Below are positions 55,531 through 64,000 of a stretch of 64,000 nt of DNA, piece after piece (position 1 is the first letter of the stretch; each line of letters begins with the position of its first letter). The notes below the pieces were generated by a model that was given only the letters and a program-made list of their open reading frames with translations, had not been told where the DNA came from and searched no databases. The translations under genes were made by a program, and so were the position numbers. The stretch is from Polytrichum commune (lineage: Eukaryota; Streptophyta; Polytrichopsida; Polytrichales; Polytrichaceae): NCBI GenBank assembly GCA_950295325.1, contig OX485809.1, positions 20,784,144 to 20,848,143 on the forward strand, given 5' to 3'.

Positions 55531-56688
55531 ATGTGGGGATTGAGAAGACTTCAAGCTAGGCGGCCACGACGAATGTGGGCTCACGATAGAGGTTTGCACT
55601 ATCCCGGATTCTTTGATCAGAACTTGCTTGTGTCGTTTAATACAAAGGAGTTCAAAGGTCGTATGCGCATGGACGTGTCTAGCTTCGAGTATTTGTGTAG
55701 CACTCTTGCCTTATTGCTACAGAGGCAAGATACAAATATGAGGGCCGCCATTCCGGTTCAAGTTAAGGTTGTTGTGTCAATATCGAGGTTGGCCACAGGC
55801 AATTCTATGCAGAGCATAGCGGATTTGTATAGAATTGGGCTCTCTACCAGTCAATTTGCGGTGTCCCAATTTTGCGGTGCCATCAAAGCACTTTTGCTAA
55901 AGAAATTCATAGGCTGGCCCTCAACTGCCGTGATAGATAAGTTCGAGCAGGAATTTGAAAGCTTGCATCAAATTCCGTATGTCGTCGGAGCTGTGGATGA
56001 TTCTCACATACCAATTGTGGTGCCCCAGCTACATGCGGCCAATTACTACAACCGGAAAGGTTTTCATTCCGTTTTCTTGCAAGGTGTTGTCTCAAGCAAA
56101 TGTTTGTTTTGGGATTTCGACATTGGTTGGGCAGGGTCTATGCACGATGCGAATTTGTGGGCGAGGACAGACATCGGACAATATTGTGAGGCCGGAAGGC
56201 TCTCGCCGTACGCCCTAGTTGGTGACGCAGCTTATCCTTGCCGGCCATGGATGTTGGCCCCCTTCAAGGGCCACAAAGATGGCCTCTCAAGATAAGAATA
56301 CCACTGGAACTATGCTCAAAGCTCGACGCGCATGTGCATCGAGCGAGCATTTGGAATGCTAAAGGGAAGGTGGAGAATTATTTTGAAGAGGGTTGATGTG
56401 CACTTGAGAAATGTTCCTGACCTAGTTTCCACATGCTTGGTTCTTCACAACATGTGCATCATTTTTTTAAACAGTTTTTGGAGGAATGAGTGGATGCAGG
56501 AGGCAACGGACGAAGTTCATACCAGAATGTCCCACGTCATCGGTGCAAGCACTTCCACACAGGAGAGAATGGCCGTGGCCAACCACGCCCTACAAAGCTT
56601 GGCGGGAATTGATGAAAATGCTCGAGAATCTCTCGAGTACATAAAACAAGAAGTTGCGATGGAATTTGAAATTGCTATGGGCACATGA
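55531..56688 (+). pseudogene. PIF/Harbinger (HARBI1-like) transposase, one main-frame stop
   Basis: The frame is open from the ATG at 55531 to 56688 except for one TAA at 56293-56295. The catalytic triad is visible: Asp in GAVDDSHIPI (codon 55996-55998), Asp in ALVGDAAYP (56224-56226) and Glu in MCIERAFGMLKGRWRI (56341-56343). The stop lies between the last two, in LSR-stop-EYHWNYAQSSTRM. Upstream, an ATG at 55389 in another frame opens with MDAEVQRLLICLVFQLNLF. It looks like the true N-terminus, joined by a frameshift and a TGA, so the 5' end is also damaged. The family catalyses cut-and-paste transposition with help of the Myb-like partner. Without the stop the C-terminal part is intact to its end, so decay is recent. 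Confidence 0.88.
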
Positions 56689-56832
56689 GACAAGACATCG
56701 AAGGAGCTTTGTGCGAGAAGAAATGGAATTGCAAAAAGTTTGTGGATGGCGAAAACAAAGACTTGTATTGCTCAAACATTTACAATGGATAGTGATTGAC
56801 TTGTAGTGCACCTAAAGTTTCTTTACCAACTT

Positions 56833-58639
56833 TTACATAGTTTGTTGCATGCTCATCAATAAAGTCATTTTCATATCGTCATTGGCTTTCAAGCTTTCCA
56901 TTAAAGTCCTACTAGTCTCCCTAGTCTCCCCTATGCACCATTCCATAAATATGTCATCTTTGCGCTTAGGTTCGGGGGACTTTGATGTGCTCTCCCCGCT
57001 TCTTTGCTCCGTTGTGTTTGTGTCACACGTGGTGTTGGTGTCAGACTTCGGGCCATCGAGATTCACGGCGCTCGCATGCGCATGGGAAACCACATTTGCC
57101 CTGTCGTACATGAATTCATCTACAATGGTGTATCACCAGCACTTCTCCGATCGCTGCGAGCCCGACTTCATGTTCATCGCCTTATCCTCCTTGTAGTCGT
57201 TGTAGATGGCACTCCATTTCTTCCTGCAAGCCTCGCTGTCTTTTGTGAAATCTGGGCACAAAGACACCAACTTCGTGTGTAGCCGAAACCAATTGTCCAC
57301 ACCTGCAGGGGACTGCATTTGTGAGTTGCAATGGAATTCGACATACAGTCAATGCCTATTTCACAAATTCAGTGGCAGTCCATAACAATATAACTTTAGC
57401 AGAGAAAACCCGATAAATGTCAACATGTAATTAATTGGTCTTGCAAACACTAGGATCACCTGTACCGGGATGCTGCGCACTCTGAGAAATCAAATACGGC
57501 AGACAACACAAAATTGCATGCAGCGGAGAAGTGAAATGCGAATTGCCAGCAACTTTGCTTAAGAATTTAAGTTTGAATTCAAACACACAACATATATCAA
57601 AAAAAAAAAAAAAAAAAAACTTTTGTATACACTGTGAGCTGCCACGAAAAAGTTCGTAGAAGTTAGCCAAAAAAAAAGAATTTGCCCTCAAGTTTGTATG
57701 GAGTTAAAGCTGCCTATTGAAAAGAGTTCAGATTTCATAAAACAGAAGAAAAAAACTCCTACCCTGCAGATTGTATGGACTGTGAGCCGTGAGGCAGGAG
57801 TTTACATAAAATACCCCCAAAAAAATTCGGACTTCCAGACAGTGCAAACTGCGAGCTGCATGCAGAAAATATTATAGAAAACATAAAACCGAAAAAATAA
57901 AATCCTACCCTGCAGAACGTATTAACCGTGAGCAACTCCAGAAAATAGAAAAAAAAAACCAGCCTTGCAGACTGTATATACTGTGAGCACCCCATTGAAA
58001 AGAGGGAAAAAACAGGGCACAGGAAAAAAAAACTACTGCCCCGTAGACTGAACAGAGTGTGAGCTGGCAGGGAGGAGTATACAAAACAACAAGCAAAAAT
58101 GTCTGCCCTGCAGAGTGTATGCACTGTGAGCCGCCTATTGAAAAGTGGACAGAAAAAAGAAAAAAGAAAAAACTAATGCCGTATAGTCTATATAGACTGT
58201 AGGAACTTCTTCATAGTTCTCAGAATAGGTGCACCGACTGCATTCCAACGGTAGGAAAAAAAGAGGGAACAAAAATTTAAGAAAAGAAAAACAAAACCAT
58301 ACCTTGCTTGGGCGCGGCACTGAACGTGTTTTGCATCTCCCCACGGATGGTCACGAGTTGGATCACCCAGTGATCCTTCCAGTGCCCTGCATTCTTCATG
58401 AGGTCGATGTCATCTTTGGTGTCGTCCAATTCGACAATTTCCACCTTCTTCCGAGGAGCCTTCCGTTTCCTGTTAGGTTTCGTCTGCTCCGCAACGCATT
58501 CAATTAATGGTCGTTTTTGGGAGCCTTCCGTGAGGTCGATCGTTGCCGCCTGCGTCACCTGGGGGGGAGGTGCAAATCCTGGGACTGGGACTGGAGGCAT
58601 GAAGGGGTGAGGAAATATGAAAGGCATCTGACTCCCCAT
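56833..58639 (-). pseudogene. Harbinger Myb/SANT-like partner protein, one stop
   Basis: Two exons: 58639-58303 and 57302-56833 (donor CAAG|GTATGG, acceptor CCTGCAG|GTGTGG), phases consistent. Exon 1 opens with ATGGGGAGTC and encodes a Pro-rich start, a basic RKRKAPRKK stretch and the start of a SANT-like domain (HWKDHWVIQLVTIRGEMQNT). Exon 2 continues VDNWFRLHTKLVSLCPDF, EACRKKWSAIYNDYKEDKAM, then FMYDRANVVSHAHAS and a C-terminal amphipathic tail ending SMQQTM. A single in-frame TGA at 57133-57135 interrupts EKCW-stop-YTIVDEF. In Harbinger systems this protein binds DNA and assists nuclear import and targeting of the transposase. It ends about 145 bp from the convergent transposase gene. Confidence 0.82.
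57625..58205. repeat. Degenerate minisatellite inside the Myb-gene intron
   Basis: Eight degenerate units share CCTGCAGA.TGTAT..ACTGTGAGC separated by A-rich spacers. Anchors lie at about 57625, 57766, 57833, 57907, 57961, 58037, 58104 and 58175, with irregular spacing of about 54-76 bp after the first. Apparent Phe-rich minus-strand ORFs here are products of the repeat. The array occupies most of the intron of the Harbinger Myb gene. Confidence 0.75.
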
Positions 58640-59361
58640 TCCACTGAATCCTTGGAAAAAAAAAGCATGGGGAATGTTGGGCCGTAATGCAGAGAATTCG
58701 TTGGCAGGGCCAGGAGGAGTTGGACCTGTTGTGACGCTCGGTTGAACGGCACGAGCATCTCGACTTGGCCCCGCAAACTCATGTGTGTAACGAGCATGAC
58801 AACAAGCAAATTTATGCGAAGGGGTAAGTGTTCTGCACTTTTAAAAAAAACCACCAATTTTTTTTTTTTAAATTAAATTAAAAAAAAAAGGGATGTTAAG
58901 AGGCTATGGACAGCAGGGAAGGCTGTGGGAAGAGGGGGAAGTGTGGGAGGAACCATACCTGTGATGCCATCAAAGCGTCGCGCGGAGCTGTGGGCGACCT
59001 GCGAGGTGGAAGGGTGGAGGAGATGTGTCCTGTGGAGGAGGGTGGAGCAGGCTCGAGGAGGGAGGAGGAGGACGGAGGAGCGCGGTCGGGAGGCTGCAGC
59101 AGAGTGTGCACCCAACACCGAGGGAGGGTCGACAGAGGGAGCTGCGTCCCGCTGGCACCTTGGGGTGGGCCCGGCGTACATGGTGTCCCGAAGCTCACGG
59201 GCTTCTAGGGGCCTTCCCTTGGAAGTGCAGCGGCAGTTTCCAGCACTGCCACGTTGTACTGCCGGCAAGTTAACTGCTACCCTTGTGGTATGTGGCAGGC
59301 CCTCTCCACCAATCATGGCCCACGATTTCGGCAAGTTGCCGGTCGTGTGGCTGGCCCCTAA

Positions 59362-61140
59362 GGTTCTTCTTTCTTTTGCCGGTTTTAAGCCTATGACTAC
59401 ACTTTTACCCTTTGTACGCCGGGGGGAAGGTTCTCGTCTCTCGGGTTCCCTTTACCGGCTATCGAGGCCTCTTCGGAATACTAACCTTAGATTTGGTTCT
59501 TATATCAAATTTTCATCATATTTTAGAAATCGCATATTTATGAGGATAATTTTATTATTCTTTATTATCGAAAATATCCACTCGATAGGTGGTTTGCCGT
59601 TGGTTCATGACGGCCTTCACCTCCGCCAAGATGGATCGGGTATCCCTGTCTGATACAAGTTTTACCAATTTTAATTCAGACACGAAGTCGCCACTCTAGG
59701 TTTTCATTTTAAAGTGGCCTTCAACCGTTATCCGTATTTTTACTATCTAGCATGCGAGACAAAAAAATACGATATAAGTGCGTTTTGCTCTTTTACCTTT
59801 TGTCCCGATCTCCCCTTGCGGTTTCATGTGCGCTCACATAGGCTCCCTATACGCAAGGCCTTTTGTTTGCGTATTGACATTTCGTACTAGGTTACCATAA
59901 ATCACAATTCTATCCATAAAGATTTTGTCGTACGGGGCCCGCAAAATTTTGGCCACAACTCTTGTCTCAGCCGTCATATGTTTAAATAATATTCTTGTTT
60001 GTGGATCCAGATTCTGGATGAAGGCGTAAATTGTATTTACTAACATCAAATCACATATTGTCCTGCAGTAAGGCAACCTTAGTCTGAGATAGACAACTAT
60101 CGGGACCTCATCGTCCATATAGTTCATTTCTCATACTTCAATGGTCATTAGTTTGTAACCTTTGCACACTCGCGCAATCCATTTAGCAATTGTTTCATTT
60201 AAGCCCGCAAAGGTAAGGGACTGCTCCTATTCATCCTCCACTTCAATTAGGAATATGGTTCCTGATTCCACTTTTTTGTCATACTTCTTCTAAGTATCAC
60301 TTGCCTCACAGGAACGAGAGGAATTGGTCTGCCCAAATAATTTCTCCCATAAAGGTGGTTGAACAAAATCGTAAAGCACTTCTGTCATAGCTTCCATTTT
60401 CACCCGGCTGGTTCTTTTTTTCATACATCTAGTGGTGGAATTTATGAATACATCTGATGTATTTTTTTAATCAAGGTAGCCTTGGCTTCTGCACCGTTGC
60501 AAGGCGATCCTCGTCATGAGACTCATTCGCATAGATGTCTTGCATTGAACTAGCTGGCCAATGTTTAACGATGCCAAATATGCGAGTTGCTGCTAAATTC
60601 AGCCATCATCTAACAACGCCACGCGCCCTTTTACCTTAAACTGCATTTCTGTCTTGTTCAACCTTCGCTAGTTGTTTGGTTCCATAATTGAAAATTATTT
60701 TCGCAAAACCTTTTAATCACTTTCGGGTTTTTGGTTCAAAGTTCTTCACCGTGGTTGCGGATTTGAACCGTAAGTCTTCTATCATTTCGTTTTCTCTTAT
60801 GATCAAAGCCATTTCCATTTTGAATTCGGCTATATTTGTGTTGTCATTATTCAATTTCTCCTTAACTGATTTTGTGGTCCATTTCATAGCCCTTCATATC
60901 TAACTATGCGTCGCTCGCCACTCGCGTGCTTTTGGTTACCAATCGCCATCTCGATTGTCGAGCCGTTCGATCTCTTAAAGCTCCATTTTAGTTCATATTA
61001 TGCATTCCACGTTTAGCTTGATTAACAGATCCAATTTATAATTTGTCTAGTCCTATATCTAGGTTATCATCGTTCTATCTCTCATTTCCACCACCACTCC
61101 TAGGCTATCTTGCAGTCCAATTTTTTGAGAGGCCTTAGGT
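59362..61140 (-). pseudogene. Possible retroelement gag-like fragment in unassigned DNA
   Basis: On the minus strand, 60310-59834 reads, with two stops, as KKVESGTIFLIEVEDE, LTFAGLNETIAKWIARVCKG, VYLRLRLPYCRTICDLMLVN and AFIQNLDPQTRILFKHMTAE. The spacing of the last two segments recalls Ty3-type gag capsids (Retrotrans_gag family). The match is by eye and weak. No protease, RT or LTR pair was found. The remainder of this interval holds nothing recognisable. Confidence 0.3.
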
Positions 61141-62939
61141 GAAATAATCAATTTTATGTAGAACATGTAACACATCCAAGGCAACCAAATTTTAAAATTT
61201 TGACCGTTGTTCATGTGTAGAGAATAACCATATATATCTCAAATTAAATTTCAACGTGATTATCATTTTTCTTATTATCTACACAATGAAAAACGGAAAC
61301 CACATATACATTGATGATTATTTTTTCAAATTTTGATAAAAAAATCGTCTACATTGTGCTAACGTTACGGCATGATCATTCTTATATAACAAAAGGATCT
61401 AAACCACCTATAATTTAGAATTATTTTAGAACCCAAACCAATTTGGTTTAAGGGCTAAGAAGAGAAATTATGTTTCAATATTCATTGATCTTAAAATAAT
61501 AATAATTCAAGATTTGACATAAAAATATGCATAAGATTATTCAAATGAGCTCCATATTTTAGTTTTAAATAAAATTTATTTATTTTTATAGAAACTTAGT
61601 ACTGAAATTTATAATAAAAACATGAAGTCTACATCCTTCAACCTATCCTTCAATATTCGTGAGAATACAAGGCTGAAATCAACAAATATGAAATAATTTA
61701 TATGTTTTTAATTCTTAGGCTATAATAATAATTTAATAATAATTTAATAATTCATTTTTTATTACGACATATGTAGCTCCTTAAAATTCATGGGCTAGCA
61801 ATCTAATGATTTCAAATAAATTTTTTAATATATAAATTTTTAGCCTCATATAAAAACTACAATTATTTTTATTAAAATATCGAAATTCTAATAATTTATA
61901 TTCTAATATTAATATGGTCATATTTAGATATAATAATATTAATATAAGTAATATATTATGAATAATACATTATAATAGCATAATTCTAAATCTACTTTAT
62001 ATAGTTTAAACAAATTATGGCATAAATTATTATATATATATATTCCAATATTAACATTAGAAATATATTAGAAATTAATCAAATATGTGATTAAAATATT
62101 AAACAAAATATATACGATAAATAATATAATTTGAATTATTTCAAGATATCATAATTAATATATTATTTATATACTATTATTTATATGTTATAAATTATTA
62201 GAATATATATATTCAAATTCTAAATTCTAAAAGACTTTAAATTTTTACAAGCTAAAGTAGGTAATCTAGACCTTTTGGTTTAATTGGATAAACGTTCAAG
62301 TTTCTAAGGTTCTATCAACATATTATTGGCAAAGACAACCGTAATGTGAAATTTGTTTTAAAAGCATATGAAATATAGAGTATATAGAAGTCTTTAAGTC
62401 TAAATATGTTTGTTATATTATTGGAGTAGTTATTTTTAGGTTATAGGGGATATTCTTAAAGCATATTGCATAGATATTTTTGGTTATTTGAAAGTTCATA
62501 TTTTTCAAAAAAATAAAAAGATTAATATAGTTGAGAATGTAGTTGACGTTCATGCAGAGTGTGTATCATGGTAGCTAAGCAACAAAGAAGGATGTCTTTT
62601 TATGGTATGGATGCTACGAATACTAAAGTAAATATTAGTAATTTTTGTGGATTTGTGATGGCATATGGTAGGAAATAAATGTGTCCGATCAAAATCATTA
62701 TGATTCTTGAAAATAATATTTGAAATATTTACAAATGTTTTACTATTGAAGTGGATGATTATAATATAATTTATTTAATTATCATATCTTGTTAACTACA
62801 TGATCACCATTTTGGGCCAATTCAAATATCAATAACATTTTCGATATAGTGCATGTATTAGATTTTTATTTTTATTTTTTCCAAAAATATGATATATTTA
62901 TATAGATATATAGATATATATGGGATTACTAATTGAACT
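61141..62939. other. Intergenic, strongly AT-rich block
   Basis: About 1.8 kb of very AT-rich sequence dominated by TAATA/ATATT words. No ORFs of note, no inverted repeats with clear duplications. Confidence 0.55.
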
Positions 62940-64000
62940 AGAGAGACTTGAAGGTGAGAGAAATTGGACCCTTACATGTTTGTGACTATTTCTTCTAAAA
63001 TAACTCATGGTAAACTAGTCTGGGGTTTTTGAAGCTAACTTTGGCTTCAAATGAAGCAAATAGAAATTCTCTAGATTGTTGGATAAATGAGAGGTACGAT
63101 TGTATGCGATAATTTGGCGAGGGGGAATTATTGCATACAGATTTACCTTTCATCCATGCATCTTAAAAATCTGAACCCTATACATTGGTGACCAACTCAT
63201 CTCTAGTGACTTGTCCTAGACTTGTTCAGAGTCTTTAAAACTAATTTCGGTGTCAAATCAACTAAAAAAAGTAATATGCATGTCGTTGAACTATTTCAAG
63301 GCTTCTATGTCGGATGAGTAAGAGATATGCTCATATGTGATAATATCCTCTCACCCTCAATATTAGGTGTCATGGATCTTTACCACGGAATGATGTTATG
63401 CTCGACAATTGATGATACCTTTCATCCAACCAACTCAAGGACTTGACCCCCCCCCCCCAATTCATGACCAATTTGTCTCAAAAGACTCGGACTAGAATAA
63501 TTCGAGGTCTTTAAAACTAATTCCAATGTCAAAATCAACTAAAAAAAGCAATCTCTAGGTTGCACACTATTATTATAGGGTTTATATGTTGGATGGATGA
63601 GAGGTGTGCTCTCAATTGCGATAATTTCCTCTCGCCCTCAATGATAGGTGTCACCAATCTTTCCCCCAGAATAATGTTATGCTCGACAACTGATGACACT
63701 TTTCATCCATCCAACTTAAAAACCTGACCCCCCTTTAGGTTTGTGACAATTCATCTCAAATGACACGAACTAGACTACTTCGGAGTCGATGAAACTGATT
63801 CCAATGTCAAATCGACCATGACTTATGATATGTGACGTGCATACTATGTCAAGGCTTATATGTTGGACGAATGAGAGGTGCACTCTCATGAGATCATTCC
63901 TCTTGCCCTCAGTGGTAGGTGTCACGGATCTATACCCTAGACCAATATAATGTTTTATATTCATTGACAACGGATACTTCAAGGCTTTTATGTTGGATGA
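62940..64000. repeat. R2 tandem array, runs off the window end
   Basis: Diverged units of about 235-275 bp follow one another, anchored by GGATGGATGAGAGGTGTGCT-type phrases at about 63080, 63314, 63590 and 63863. A final partial phrase stands at the window edge. Each unit also contains AGGTGTCA.GGATCTTTACC, AATGTTATGCTCGACAA, the inverse phrase TTTCATCCATCCAACTTAAA and AAAACTAATTCCAATGTCAA. The paired phrases make every unit partly palindromic. Related single fragments lie at about 28.9-29.2, 30.35 and 44.26 kb. Confidence 0.8.

Larger units (their letters stand above)
55063..59358 (+). mobile_element. PIF/Harbinger transposon, nearly complete, 4.3 kb
   Basis: 4296 bp with two convergent genes, a DDE transposase (plus) and a Myb/SANT-like protein (minus), the standard two-protein organisation of PIF/Harbinger transposons. 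Proposed ends: GGGCCTTGCCACAT at the left and, reverse-complemented at the right, GGGGCCAGCCACAC, flanked by TAA at 55060-55062 and 59359-59361. An alternative right end at about 59303 (GGGCCTGCCACAT reversed) matches the left end slightly better but lacks the TAA duplication. It may be a subterminal repeat. Both genes carry in-frame stops, so this copy would need transposase from elsewhere. Confidence 0.8.

Noticed and set aside
57759-58124. Phe-rich, membrane-like minus-strand ORF (121 codons)
   Set aside because: It is generated by A-rich spacers of the intronic minisatellite in the Harbinger Myb gene.
59290-59310. Inner right end (GGCAGGCCC) for the Harbinger element
   Set aside because: It matches the left terminus well, but the outside trinucleotide is not TAA. 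The end at 59358 has a TAA duplication and was preferred, though this remains a minor doubt.
58873-59334. Several overlapping Pro/Ser- or Gly/Arg-rich ORFs on both strands
   Set aside because: They lie in a G-rich stretch in the terminal part of the Harbinger element. Compositional bias explains them and no motif is present.
59640-59700. Primer-binding-site-like sequences (GTATCAGACAGGG and TGGCGACTTCGTG on the minus strand)
   Set aside because: They resemble retroelement primer-binding sites, but no LTR boundary or LTR pair is visible, and the gag-like fragment lies on the wrong side for that orientation.

Overview
The window is nuclear DNA from a land plant with a large, repeat-rich genome. 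The evidence is GT-AG introns, a plant-type ARM-repeat gene, PIF/Harbinger, hAT, Stowaway-like and Tc1 elements, LINE relics, and many microsatellites and long G/C homopolymers. The lineage cannot be fixed from sequence alone. A LEM-less Man1/Src1-type protein and a DD34E Tc1-like transposon make a non-flowering plant, such as a fern, a reasonable but unproven guess. No rRNA, tRNA, CRISPR array or prokaryotic-type operon was seen.

Only two host genes are convincing, both on the minus strand. One is a two-exon ARM-repeat protein (7699-5668). It resembles the C-terminal half of plant U-box E3 ligases, but no U-box is visible. The other is a nine-exon gene (50576-46404) whose reading phase closes across all eight introns to give 366 residues. 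It has two membrane segments, a cysteine-rich loop and a C-terminal winged-helix-like region, as in the Man1/Src1 C-terminal (MSC) family of inner nuclear membrane proteins. A possible third transcription unit lies at 52.5-51.3 kb (minus) behind a cluster of ACGT-core motifs. It is weak.

Almost everything else is transposon-derived. 0-33 kb holds a Stowaway-like MITE (2837-3153), gag-like relics (about 1.7-2.2 and 12.8-13.1 kb), three copies of a hAT-type MITE with G-run termini and 8-bp target duplications (10773, 29272, 32626), several PIF/Harbinger-type MITE families with 3-bp target duplications, and a 250-bp tandem array rich in AACCGG motifs (24.2-25.2 kb). It also holds a 5'-truncated LINE inserted inside another inverted-repeat element (27.2-28.5 kb). 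33-45 kb holds a decayed Tc1-like transposase, a decayed LINE, and a 2168-bp Tc1-like element (40611-42778) with inverted repeats, TA duplication and DD34E spacing. 55063-59358 is a nearly complete PIF/Harbinger element with convergent transposase and Myb/SANT-like genes, each carrying an isolated in-frame stop. 59.4-64 kb is AT-rich and ends in a tandem array that runs off the window.

A dispersed repeat of roughly 350 bp or more, called R1 here, occurs at least twelve times in both orientations. Three R1 copies are each split by a different transposon, so the window contains its own insertion chronology. A second case, a hAT-like element inside a Harbinger-type MITE, can be compared with an uninterrupted sister copy that preserves the empty site.
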